Source: Deinococcus sedimenti
GTDB lineage: Bacteria; Deinococcota; Deinococci; Deinococcales; Deinococcaceae
Assembly (NCBI RefSeq): GCF_014648135.1
Contig: NZ_BMQN01000003.1
Location: forward strand, 124,001 to 188,000
Reading direction: 5' to 3'
DNA length: 64,000 bases
Within the stretch, counting starts at the first letter, position 1, and every line of letters begins with the position of its first letter. The notes under the pieces are model-generated. The model had not been told where the DNA came from. It searched no databases and worked only from the letters and a program-made list of their open reading frames with translations. Below are positions 14,118 to 21,609 of this stretch, piece after piece. The translations under genes and the position numbers were made by a program.

Positions 14118-15718
14118 TGCCGCAGTTCCAGGTGCCGCCCGCCAAGGTCCTGATCGTGGACGACCAGGACAGCAAACGCATCGGGCTGGCGGCCGCGCTC
14201 GACCAGCTGGGGCACGAGGTCGTCATGGCCAGCTCCGGCCGGGAGGCGCTGCGGTACCTGCTGACGCACGAGGTCGCGGTGATCCTGCTGGACGTGCGCA
14301 TGCCCGAACTCGACGGGTTCGAGACCGCCGCCCTGATCCGCACCCGCCGCCAGTCCGAGACCACCCCCATCATCTTCGTGACCGCGTACACCCACGCGGA
14401 ATCCGACATGCTCAGCGGGTACACGCACGGCGCGGTGGACTTCATCTTCTCGCCCATCCAGCCGGAGATCCTGCGCGCCAAGGTGCAGGTGTTCGTGGAC
14501 CTCTACCGCCACGCGCACCTCGCGCAGGCGCACGAACGCCGCCTGCGCGACCTGGAAGCCCAGCAGGCGCGGCTGGAACTGCACAAACTGTCCAGCGCGC
14601 TGGAACAGTCCGCGGACCCCGTGGTGATCACGGACGCGCTCGGGCACGTGGAATACGTGAACGCCGCGTTCAGCGCCAACGTCGGCCGCCGCGCCGCCGA
14701 CCTCACCGGCCGCCCGCTGGCGACCCTGCACCCGGCGGCCGAGGGCAGCACCGACCTGCAGGCCCTGTGGGCGCAGGTCCGGGCCGGGCACGTCCAGCGC
14801 GCCGAGGTCACGTACCACCGCCCGGACGGCGCACCCTACCACCAGGCCACCACGGTCACGCCCCTGACCGACGAGACCGGCGCCGTCACGCACTTCATCA
14901 TCACCGGGCATGACGTCAGCGAACGCAAACGCCTGGAAGCCGAGATGCAGGCCCTGAACGCCAGCCTGGAAGCCCGCGTGCGGGAACGCACCGCGCAGCT
15001 GCAGGAAGTGAACGAGGAAATCGAAGCGTACGCGTACTCCATCAGCCACGACCTGCGCACCCCGCTGCGGCACATCATGAGTTTCGCCGATCTGCTGGCC
15101 CGCTCGGCCGGCGAGACGCTACCCGCCAAGTCCCGCGCCCACCTGGAACGCATCCGCAGCAGCGCGCACCGCATGTCCGAACTGATCGACCGGCTGCTGG
15201 ACTTCGCCCGCACGGGCCGCCACCAGCTCACGCTGCAACCCATCGAACTGGGCACCCTGCTGGACGAGCTGATCTCCGACTACCAGCGCGACCCGACCGC
15301 GCCGCCGATCCGCTGGGAGGTGGCGCCGCTGCCGACCGTCACGGCAGACCTGATCAGCCTGCGGGAACTGCTGGGGAACCTCATCTCGAACGCCGTGAAG
15401 TACGCCCGGGACGCCGAGGGCGGCCCGCACATCCAGGTGCAGGCCACGCAGACCGGCGGGTTCCATCACGTGTCCGTCACGGACAACGGCGTGGGGTTCG
15501 ACATGGCCTACAGCCACAAGCTGTTCACGGTCTTCCAGCGGCTGCACACCTACGACCGCTTCGAGGGGCACGGCGTGGGCCTGGCCCATGTCAAACGGAT
15601 CATCGTGCGGCACGGCGGCACGGTGCGCGCCCACAGCGCCGAGGGGCAGGGCGCCACGTTCACGTTCACGCTGCCGGTCGAGCCCATCAGCCCGGTGGAC
15701 GTCCCCCAACCCACCTGA
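14117..15718 (+). CDS. REC-PAS-histidine kinase
   Basis: Soluble kinase of 533 residues. A receiver domain comes first with acceptor D59 (LLDVRMPELDG), but the conserved lysine is replaced by Ser112 (FIFSPIQP), so its switching may be altered. A PAS/PAC domain (about 165-290) and a long coiled coil lead to HisKA (SISHDLRTPLRHIMSF, phytochrome-like) and an ATPase domain (NLISNAVKYA, DNGVGF, GHGVGLAHVKRI). The ATG overlaps the cheR stop codon, which fixes the start and shows coupling; the longer frame beginning at 13931 is a shadow inside cheR. The three-gene set probably works as one phosphorelay. Confidence 0.9.
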   Translation: MPQFQVPPAKVLIVDDQDSKRIGLAAALDQLGHEVVMASSGREALRYLLTHEVAVILLDVRMPELDGFETAALIRTRRQSETTPIIFVTAYTHAESDMLSGYTHGAVDFIFSPIQPEILRAKVQVFVDLYRHAHLAQAHERRLRDLEAQQARLELHKLSSALEQSADPVVITDALGHVEYVNAAFSANVGRRAADLTGRPLATLHPAAEGSTDLQALWAQVRAGHVQRAEVTYHRPDGAPYHQATTVTPLTDETGAVTHFIITGHDVSERKRLEAEMQALNASLEARVRERTAQLQEVNEEIEAYAYSISHDLRTPLRHIMSFADLLARSAGETLPAKSRAHLERIRSSAHRMSELIDRLLDFARTGRHQLTLQPIELGTLLDELISDYQRDPTAPPIRWEVAPLPTVTADLISLRELLGNLISNAVKYARDAEGGPHIQVQATQTGGFHHVSVTDNGVGFDMAYSHKLFTVFQRLHTYDRFEGHGVGLAHVKRIIVRHGGTVRAHSAEGQGATFTFTLPVEPISPVDVPQPT

Positions 15719-15736
15719 CCTCGCGCGGGCCTCTGG

Positions 15737-15742
15737 TAGATT
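15737..15742 (+). promoter_or_regulatory. -10 box of leaderless promoter for the kyn leader ORF
   Basis: TAGATT stands seven bases before the ATG at 15750, and a CTGAC sequence about 18 bases further upstream can serve as -35. The arrangement predicts an mRNA that starts at the ATG of the small leader ORF. Confidence 0.5.
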
Positions 15743-15749
15743 GACGGTC

Positions 15750-15899
15750 ATGCTCCGCGCGCCTGACCTGCCCAGTGCCGCCCTGCTGCGCCTGCAGCTG
15801 GGTCGCGGTCGGGCCGCGGCGAACGAGATCGCCCCGAACCTGCACGGGTGGTGGTGCGCGAACCTGGGGCGTCCCCTGCGCCTCCTCCGGACGGACTGA
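15750..15899 (+). CDS. Candidate tryptophan-sensing leader peptide of the kyn operon
   Basis: ORF of 49 codons not resembling a known protein. Near its end it has two adjacent Trp codons (TGG at 15849 and 15852) followed by Cys, in the context NLHGWWCANLG. It lies 58 bases before kynureninase, behind a good leaderless -10 box. Tandem Trp codons just before a Trp-catabolic operon suggest that ribosome behaviour at these codons reports tryptophan or charged tRNA, as for TrpL or TnaC. A GC hairpin at 15907-15924 lies between the leader stop and kynU. The regulatory role is inference; the ORF could be chance. Confidence 0.45.
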   Translation: MLRAPDLPSAALLRLQLGRGRAAANEIAPNLHGWWCANLGRPLRLLRTD

Positions 15900-15906
15900 C
15901 CCGAGC

Positions 15907-15936
15907 CGCGCCCCTGACGGCGCGACCAGCCTCTTT
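15907..15936 (+). promoter_or_regulatory. Candidate attenuator hairpin before kynU
   Basis: CGCGCC (15907-15912) can pair with GGCGCG (15919-15924) around a six-base loop, followed by a short pyrimidine-rich run containing CTCTTT. It sits between the leader ORF stop and the kynU ribosome-binding site. A smaller GGGG/CCCC hairpin lies inside the leader after the Trp codons. The terminator quality is weak because the T run is short. Confidence 0.3.
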
Positions 15937-15957
15937 CCCCTGTCCCGGAGGAGCCCC

Positions 15958-17178
15958 ATGACCCTGACCATTCCCGACCACCTGCTCGCCCTCGATGCCC
16001 GTGACCCCCTGGCGCACAAGCGTGGGGAGTTCCACCTGCCGCGCGGGGTGGTGTACCTCGACGGCAACAGCCTGGGCGCACTGCCCCGCGGCGTCCCCGC
16101 GCGACTCGCGCACGCCGCGCAGACCGAGTGGGGCGAGCAGCTGATCCGCTCGTGGACCGCCGGGGCCGACGCGGGCCAGGACTGGATGGCGCTGCCCGAC
16201 CGCGTGGCGGCCAAGATCGCCCGCCTGATCGGCGCCCGCCCGCACGAGGTCGCGGTGGGCGACTCCACCAGCGTGAACACCTTCAAGGTGCTCGCCGCGG
16301 CGCTGGGCGTGGCGCAGCCGGGCCGCCGCGTGATCCTGACCGACGCGGACAATTTCCCCACGGACCTGTACGTCGCGCAGGGCCTGAACGCGCTGCTGGG
16401 CGGCACACTGGAGCTGCGCCGCGTGCCCGCCGACGACATCGAAGCCCACCTGACGGGGGACGTGGCGGCGCTGCTGCTCACGCAAGTGGACTACCGCACC
16501 GGGCGCAAACTGGACCTGGAAGCGATCACCGAACAGGCCCAGGCGCAGGGCATCGTGACCGTGTGGGACCTCGCGCACTCCGCCGGGGCGTTCCCGGTAG
16601 ACCTGAACGGTGCGGGGGCGGACTTCGCGGTGGGCTGCGGGTACAAGTTCCTGAACGGCGGCCCCGGCGCGCCCGCGTTCCTGTACGCCGCCGAACGCCA
16701 CCACGACGCGGCTCCCGTGGCGATCAGCGGCTGGATGGGGCACGCCGACCCCTTCGAGATGGCCCGCGACTTCACCCCGGCCCCCGGCGCGCGCCGCTTC
16801 GTGGCGGGCACGCCGATGGTGCTGAGCCTCAGCGCGCTGGACGAGGCGCTGAACGTGTTCGCGGACGTGGACCTGGACGCGCTGCGAGCCAAGAGCCTGT
16901 CGCTGACCGACACGTTCATCGATCTTGTCGAACCGCTGGCCGCCCGCTTCCCGCTGACGCTGGTCACGCCCCGCGAGCACGCCCGGCGCGGCTCGCAGGT
17001 CAGTTACCGCCACCCGCAGGCGCGCGAGGTCATGGCCGACCTGATCCAGGCGGGCATCATCGGGGACTACCGCACGCCGGACATCCTGCGGTTCGGCTTC
17101 ACGCCGCTGTACCACTCGCACGCGGACGTGTGGCAGGCCGCGCGGGGCGTGCAGGCCGTCCTGGAGGCCCGCGCGTGA
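15958..17178 (+). CDS. kynU: Kynureninase
   Basis: Pyridoxal-phosphate enzyme of 406 residues that cleaves kynurenine to anthranilate and alanine in oxidative tryptophan breakdown. Diagnostic features are LDGNSLGALP near the N-terminus, the phosphate-binding DSTSVNTFK segment, and the Schiff-base lysine at about K230 in GCGYKFLNGGPGAP. The length is normal for the family. The ATG at 15958 has a strong GGAGGAG site four bases upstream. The next gene, tryptophan 2,3-dioxygenase, overlaps it by four bases. A kynurenine formamidase, needed between the two steps, is not seen nearby. Confidence 0.95.
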   Translation: MTLTIPDHLLALDARDPLAHKRGEFHLPRGVVYLDGNSLGALPRGVPARLAHAAQTEWGEQLIRSWTAGADAGQDWMALPDRVAAKIARLIGARPHEVAVGDSTSVNTFKVLAAALGVAQPGRRVILTDADNFPTDLYVAQGLNALLGGTLELRRVPADDIEAHLTGDVAALLLTQVDYRTGRKLDLEAITEQAQAQGIVTVWDLAHSAGAFPVDLNGAGADFAVGCGYKFLNGGPGAPAFLYAAERHHDAAPVAISGWMGHADPFEMARDFTPAPGARRFVAGTPMVLSLSALDEALNVFADVDLDALRAKSLSLTDTFIDLVEPLAARFPLTLVTPREHARRGSQVSYRHPQAREVMADLIQAGIIGDYRTPDILRFGFTPLYHSHADVWQAARGVQAVLEARA

Positions 17179-18035
17179 CCGGGGAGCCGCCCCTACGCCC
17201 GGGCGCCCCGGACCGTGACGCGCCCGAGCAGGCGTACACCGACTTCACCCGCAGCCTCAGCTACGGCGACTACCTGCAACTGGACGTGCTGAAAAGCGCA
17301 CACCGCCCCGTCACGGCCGCGCACGACGAGCACCTCTTCATCGCCGTGCATCACGTCTCCGAAGTGTGGCTGGACCTGATCATCCGCGAGCTGCGCGCCG
17401 CGATGGACCAGCTCGCGCGCGGCATCACCGACGCGCCGCAGAAGGGGCTCTCGCGCGTCGTGCGCGCCCAGGAGCAGCTCACGAACGCCTGGGAGGTCCT
17501 CAAGACCATGACCCCCGCCGACTACCTGCAGTTCCGCGACGCGTTCGGGCAGGCGTCGGGCTTCCAGAGCGCGTCGTACCGCATGGTGGAATTCCTGCTC
17601 GGGAACCGCCACGCGGTGCTGCTGCGCCCGCACGAGCACCGCCCGGACCTCATCGGCCCGCTGCGGGAGGCGATCGAGGCGCCCAGCGTGTACGACCTGA
17701 CGCTGCGCCTGATGCACGCGCGCGGCCTGACCGTGCCGGACGAGGTCCTGAACCGCGACCTGACGCTGCCGCCCGTGCTGAACGAGACGGTGCTGGAACA
17801 CTGGCTGACCGTGTACCGCCACCCCGAGACGTACTGGGACCTGTACGAACTCGCCGAGAAGCTGCTGGACGTCGAGGACAACTTCCGCCGCTGGCGCTTC
17901 AACCACCTGACGACCGTGGAACGCACCATCGGCTTCAAGCGCGGCTCGGGCGGCACCAGCGGCGCCGGGTACCTGCGCCGCGCGCTGGAAACCGTGCTGT
18001 TCCCGGAACTCTGGGAAGTCCGCACCCGACTGTGA
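17175..18035 (+). CDS. kynA: Tryptophan 2,3-dioxygenase
   Basis: Haem dioxygenase of 286 residues that opens the indole ring of L-tryptophan to N-formylkynurenine, the first step of the kynurenine pathway. Family motifs seen are YGDYLQLD, DEHLFIAVHHVSEVW, GFQSASYRMVEFLLGN, the RRWRFNHL segment with the proximal haem histidine, and GSGGTSGAGYL near the C-terminus. It starts with GTG inside the kynU stop codon, so expression is coupled. Placed after kynU, it acts upstream of it in the pathway; formamidase is presumably supplied from elsewhere. Confidence 0.95.
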   Translation: MTGEPPLRPGAPDRDAPEQAYTDFTRSLSYGDYLQLDVLKSAHRPVTAAHDEHLFIAVHHVSEVWLDLIIRELRAAMDQLARGITDAPQKGLSRVVRAQEQLTNAWEVLKTMTPADYLQFRDAFGQASGFQSASYRMVEFLLGNRHAVLLRPHEHRPDLIGPLREAIEAPSVYDLTLRLMHARGLTVPDEVLNRDLTLPPVLNETVLEHWLTVYRHPETYWDLYELAEKLLDVEDNFRRWRFNHLTTVERTIGFKRGSGGTSGAGYLRRALETVLFPELWEVRTRL

Positions 18036-18062
18036 CGCGAACCGTCCCGGTGAGGGCCTAGC

Positions 18063-19004
18063 GTGCCGCTGCTGGCCGCGCTGGCCTTCCTGGGCCTGAC
18101 CCTGCTGCTGGGCACGCCGCTGGCGCAGGTGGTCCTGCGCACACCAGTCCGCCTGCGCGTCCCGGCCCTGGGCCTGGCGCTGCTGACAGCCGCCTGGACC
18201 GCGCAGGTGGCCGTCACGCTGGGTACCCTAGGACTGAGCGCAGCCGACGTCCCCGCGTTCCTGACGGACACGGGAACCGGGCGGGCCATGCTCACCGGAC
18301 TGCTGGGCGGCACCCTGCTGCTCGCGGCGCGCGTGTCGCTCACGCCTCTGCTGCCCCTGGGACCGGCCCTGGCGATGCTGCCCGGCGCGCTGCTGCTCGT
18401 CTGGGGCGCCTCCGGAGTCGGGCATGGCGCAGGCCACACCCTGGAAATCCGGGCCCTGCACGCCCTGCACCTGACCGCCATGAGCGCCTGGGTGGGCGGC
18501 GTGATCGCCCTGACCCTCGCCCGGCCCCTGGCCGCCCGGGCCGCCGCGCGCTTCACGCCCCTGGCGACCGGCAGCCTCGCCGCGCTGGCGGTCACGGGCC
18601 TGCTGCTCGGCAGTGAACACCTCCCCACCCCCGCCGAATGGACCGGCACCCGCTACGGGCAGACACTGCTCGTCAAGCTGATCCTCGTGACGCTGGCCGT
18701 CGGGGCCGCGGCACTCGTGCGGCGCGCCTTCGCCCGGCAGGACCGCCGCGTCCGCCTGCTGCTGGCCCGCGAAGCCGTGCTGCTGCTGGCCGTGCTGGGC
18801 GTCACCGGCGTGCTGAGCACCACTGACCCGCACGATCATCCGGGCCCCGATCACTCGCAGGGCCAATTCCACCTCCCGGCCGCACGTCACGCGCACATCG
18901 TCCAGCGCAGCGCCTCACAGCAGAATTCAGAGAGTGTGAGGGAGACCCTCCCGACCTCTGAACTGAGCGGACTCGCAGAGCTGCGCAGCAGAGCAAGCAC
19001 CTGA
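18063..19004 (+). CDS. CopD-like copper-resistance membrane protein
   Basis: Integral membrane protein of 313 residues with about eight predicted helices. The segment ALHLTAMSAWVGGVIAL is the CopD-domain signature (His in a helix before W-GG), and the final helix ends at ...TGVLSTTDP as in the family. CopD proteins are thought to move copper across the membrane. The last 28 or so residues (from about 286) do not belong to the domain: they are encoded by the structured repeat that begins at 18917, including the stop codon. It starts with GTG 27 bases after kynA and may be read through from that operon, although no functional link to tryptophan is evident. Confidence 0.8.
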   Translation: MPLLAALAFLGLTLLLGTPLAQVVLRTPVRLRVPALGLALLTAAWTAQVAVTLGTLGLSAADVPAFLTDTGTGRAMLTGLLGGTLLLAARVSLTPLLPLGPALAMLPGALLLVWGASGVGHGAGHTLEIRALHALHLTAMSAWVGGVIALTLARPLAARAAARFTPLATGSLAALAVTGLLLGSEHLPTPAEWTGTRYGQTLLVKLILVTLAVGAAALVRRAFARQDRRVRLLLAREAVLLLAVLGVTGVLSTTDPHDHPGPDHSQGQFHLPAARHAHIVQRSASQQNSESVRETLPTSELSGLAELRSRAST

Positions 19005-19075
19005 ACACGACATCGGTTGGAAGTGGAGCCCGGGGGCATGCTGTGTGGCCCCCAGTGGCACTGAAACCCGCTGTC
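18917..19075 (+). repeat. Structured intergenic repeat, copy A
   Basis: About 160 bases, first of three copies. It opens with CAGCAGAATTCAGAG, has a mid-block ending in GAGCAAGCACCTGA, and ends with GAAACCCGCTGTC. Two stem-loops are conserved between copies; the distal stem here is GGGGGC/GCCCCC. The copy has entered the 3' end of the CopD-like gene and supplies its last codons. It resembles the small noncoding repeats described in Deinococcus. The strand is arbitrary. Confidence 0.75.
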
Positions 19076-19213
19076 ACAGCAGAATTCAGAGGTATTGAAG
19101 GGTTGTCTTGATATCTCTGAATCGAGCGGAGCGAGCACCTGAGAAGAACAGCGGTTGGCGGTGGAGTTGAGGGGCGTGATGTTGGCCCCTCAACGAAGCT
19201 GGAAACCGCTGTC
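19076..19213 (+). repeat. Structured intergenic repeat, copy B
   Basis: About 138 bases, directly behind copy A. The first stem pairs ATTCAGAGGTAT with ATATCTCTGAAT, twelve pairs with one G-U. The second pairs ACAGCGGTT with AACCGCTGT around GTTGAGGGGC/GCCCCTCAAC, ten perfect pairs. It lacks about 20 bases of the mid-block present in copies A and C. It ends 20 bases before the stop of the isomerase gene on the other strand and may separate convergent transcripts. Confidence 0.75.
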
Positions 19214-19233
19214 CGTAGGCCGCACGATGCTTG

Positions 19234-20178
19234 TCAGGGAATGGCAATGAGGGCGCGGCCGGTGCCGGTCAGCGTCACCCGCTCCGCCCACGCCGGGACC
19301 AGCACCGTCCCGAACGGCGCCACCTCCACCCGCTCCCCGCCCGCCTCCACCGTCAGCGTCCCCTCCACCACCGTCACCAGTCCGAACGATCCGCCCAGTT
19401 CGGTCGTCTCCCCACCCCGCGCACCCACCAGCGTGAACTGGGCGCAGCGCACCAGTTCTCCCACGCCCCCCGTCTCGCTCGCCGCCGTCCACGCCCCGCC
19501 CAGGTCCGCGCGCGTCACCGCGACGGACTCCTCCAGGTGCAGCGCCCGCCCTGCACTGGCGGGCCGGTCCCAGTCGTAGACGCGGTAGGTGGTGTCGCTC
19601 GCCTGCTGCACCTCGTACAGCAGCAGGCCCGGCCCCAGGGCGTGCAGCGTCCCGGCCGGGATGAACAGCGTGTCACCGGCGGCGGGCTGCGCCCGCTCGC
19701 TGAGGTCGAGGATGCCGCCGTGCCGGATCGCGTGCGCCAGGGCGTCGGGCGTGGTGCCCGGCACCACGCCCGCGAGGAGCTGCGCGCCGGGGTCGACGTG
19801 CAGGAAGTGCCAGGCCTCAGTCTTGCCGCGCTCGCCGGGACCGACCATGGTCCGGGCCTGGGCGTCGTCGGGATGGACCTGGACGCTGAGCCAGTCGCGG
19901 CAGTCGAGGAGCTTGATGAGGAGGGGAAAGCCGGCGTGCGGGTCGAGGTGCGGGCCGAGGAGCTCCCCCGGGTGAGCGTGCAGGAGGTCGTCGACGGTGT
20001 GGCCGGCGAGGGGGCCGGTGGTGACGAGGCTGCGGCCGTCGGCGATCCAGGCTTCACCGACGGGGGTGTCGCCGATGGGGGGAGCGAGACGGTCGCCGCC
20101 CCAGACGCGGGCGTGATACCGGGGCGTCAGGGGCAGCAGGGCGGGCAGCGCAGCGGGGGCATTGATCGGTTCGGTCAC
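19234..20178 (-). CDS. manA: Mannose-6-phosphate isomerase-like cupin (type I)
   Basis: Zinc-dependent sugar-phosphate isomerase of 314 residues, interconverting mannose-6-phosphate and fructose-6-phosphate in known members. Expected zinc ligands are visible: Q100 and H102 in SVQVHPDD, E121 in GKTEAWH, and H179 in IPAGTLHALG. It is short, like the Bacillus-type enzymes, and the N-terminus reads RVWGGDRL, also typical. The GTG at 20178 is chosen over the upstream TTG at 20205 because GGGAGG lies seven bases before it. Substrate preference among hexose phosphates is not certain. Confidence 0.85.
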   Translation of the reverse strand: MTEPINAPAALPALLPLTPRYHARVWGGDRLAPPIGDTPVGEAWIADGRSLVTTGPLAGHTVDDLLHAHPGELLGPHLDPHAGFPLLIKLLDCRDWLSVQVHPDDAQARTMVGPGERGKTEAWHFLHVDPGAQLLAGVVPGTTPDALAHAIRHGGILDLSERAQPAAGDTLFIPAGTLHALGPGLLLYEVQQASDTTYRVYDWDRPASAGRALHLEESVAVTRADLGGAWTAASETGGVGELVRCAQFTLVGARGGETTELGGSFGLVTVVEGTLTVEAGGERVEVAPFGTVLVPAWAERVTLTGTGRALIAIP

Positions 20179-20225
20179 GTCGGCACCTCCCGATGACCAT
20201 ACCAAGCGGCTGAGCCGGGCGGCGG

Positions 20226-20801
20226 TTACTGCGCGGCTTCGATGCTCACGTCGTCCCAGTCGAGGGCGACGTCTTCCATGGTGACCAGGGGCAGCTGGGC
20301 GATCAGGGTGCGCAGTTCACCCACGAGTTCCATCACTTTCGGCGAGGGCGGCTGATCATCGGGGTTCTCGGCGGTGCGGGTCCGGAACCAGAAGCGGGGC
20401 TTGCTGGCCGACTTGCTGGCCGCGGCGCGTTCATCCAGCGCCGCGACGAGGGCCTGCGTGGTCTGCACGACCTGACTGTCCAGCGTGGTGGACAGGATTT
20501 CCGAGACGGACTGGGTCTTGAGCAGGCCGCTGAGGGTAGAGGGGTCCGCGCCAAGGTCCGACACGCAGCGCGTGGTCAGGTGCTGGGCGTGCCCCATGTT
20601 GGAGGCCAGGCCGACAGTGTTGCCGGGACGGCGGACCTTGTCGCCCTGCACGGCCAGCAGTTCCGGCATGCTGTCGCGCCCGGCCACCGCGATCAGGCGC
20701 AGCCAGGGACCCCGGGCCCGGTGGGCCTGGAGGACCGTGATCACCTGAGCGGTCCGGTAGACCGCGTCGTCGGTGGCGCTGAGGGCCTCACGGATGTTCA
20801 T
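20226..20801 (-). CDS. Conserved hypothetical protein
   Basis: Protein of 191 residues that I do not recognise. It is soluble, with no signal peptide or membrane helix. The middle is rich in Ala and Ser, followed by a basic segment (RFWFRTRTAE) and an acidic C-terminus (DVALDWDDVSIEAAQ). An AAGGTGA ribosome-binding site lies just ahead of the ATG. It is read toward the isomerase gene with a 47-base gap and may be co-transcribed with it. A promoter-like pair lies at 20862-20890. Confidence 0.7.
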   Translation of the reverse strand: MNIREALSATDDAVYRTAQVITVLQAHRARGPWLRLIAVAGRDSMPELLAVQGDKVRRPGNTVGLASNMGHAQHLTTRCVSDLGADPSTLSGLLKTQSVSEILSTTLDSQVVQTTQALVAALDERAAASKSASKPRFWFRTRTAENPDDQPPSPKVMELVGELRTLIAQLPLVTMEDVALDWDDVSIEAAQ

Positions 20802-20861
20802 ACCGTCACCTTAGCGGTCTGGGCGGCACAAATCTCTTTCACTGTGATGAGCACGGTCCAG

Positions 20862-20890
20862 AGCATAGCGGCATTGTCGCCCCGCGTCAC
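20862..20890 (-). promoter_or_regulatory. Candidate sigma-70 promoter for the hypothetical gene and manA-like gene
   Basis: On the minus strand, GTGACG (20885-20890) and TATGCT (20862-20867) are 17 bases apart, predicting a start about 55 bases before the ATG at 20801. It overlaps the hairpin that ends the upstream operon. Confidence 0.4.
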
Positions 20891-20905
20891 GCACTTAACT
20901 GCGTG
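20888..20905 (-). terminator. Hairpin after the acyl-CoA operon
   Basis: CACGCA and TGCGTG form a perfect six-pair stem around a six-base loop, just past the stop codon of the histidine phosphatase gene at 20911. No T run follows, so if it terminates it does so imperfectly or with Rho. Confidence 0.35.
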
Positions 20906-20910
20906 CCGGG

Positions 20911-21609
20911 TCAGCGCCACGAGCGCTCGGCGGGAAGCAGGTGCGCTTCCCCGTTGAAGCTGTCCAGACTGACGCGCCTGCCCCCGAAGGTCAGGCGGGT
21001 GACGCTGGCGTTGCGCACCCGCCAGTTCAGGCGCAGGGCCGTGGCATCGGGCGCGTCGAGCACGCGGGCGAGCATCAGGCCGATCACGCCGCCGCTGGTG
21101 AACACCGCCACACGGCTCCCGCCCGGCAGCGCCAGCAGGTCGGAGAACCCGCCAAGCACGCGGGCGCGGAACGCCGCCCAGCCCTCCACGTCCGGATGGG
21201 TGAGGGTGCCCGCCTGCCACGCGGCCGCGACCGTCTCCAGCAGGGCCTGGAAGGTGCGGTTGCGGGTCTGGGCGTCGCTGGCGCGGAAGGCGGCGACCTG
21301 CGCGGCGAACGCGTCGTCCCGCGCGGCCAGCAGCGGCGCCAGCGTGCGGATCAGGCCGTCCCCGTCGAACTCGGCCAGCCGGGCGTCCTCGGCCGCAACG
21401 GGCCAGTCCGTCGCCTGACCGGCCGCCAATTGGGCGCTGCGCCGCTGCCGCACGAGCGGGCCGTGCAGGACGTGCGTGGGCACCCAGCCCTCGGCCTGGA
21501 ACGCCGCGCCGACCGCGCGGGCCTGCGTCTCGCCCAGCGGGGAGAGGCGGTCGGTGTCGGCCTCGAACGGCGTGGCCTGCCCGTGGCGGATCAGCCGCAG
21601 TTCACTCAC
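20911..21609 (-). CDS. Histidine phosphatase superfamily protein
   Basis: Phosphoglycerate-mutase-like protein of 232 residues. The catalytic RHG is at residues 8-10 ([11 protein letters not shown]). The second signature, usually SHGG with a catalytic histidine, reads TSGG, so one histidine of the usual pair is missing; some subfamilies keep phosphatase activity with this change. Last gene of the 12-gene operon; it overlaps the APH-type kinase by eight bases. A phosphatase next to a small-molecule kinase could act on the same phosphorylated intermediate, which is inference. Confidence 0.85.
   Translation of the reverse strand: MSELRLIRHGQATPFEADTDRLSPLGETQARAVGAAFQAEGWVPTHVLHGPLVRQRRSAQLAAGQATDWPVAAEDARLAEFDGDGLIRTLAPLLAARDDAFAAQVAAFRASDAQTRNRTFQALLETVAAAWQAGTLTHPDVEGWAAFRARVLGGFSDLLALPGGSRVAVFTSGGVIGLMLARVLDAPDATALRLNWRVRNASVTRLTFGGRRVSLDSFNGEAHLLPAERSWR

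Noticed and set aside
18917..19213. CRISPR array
   Set aside because: Only two adjacent, diverged copies about 150 bases long with no spacers; a third lies 22 kb away.
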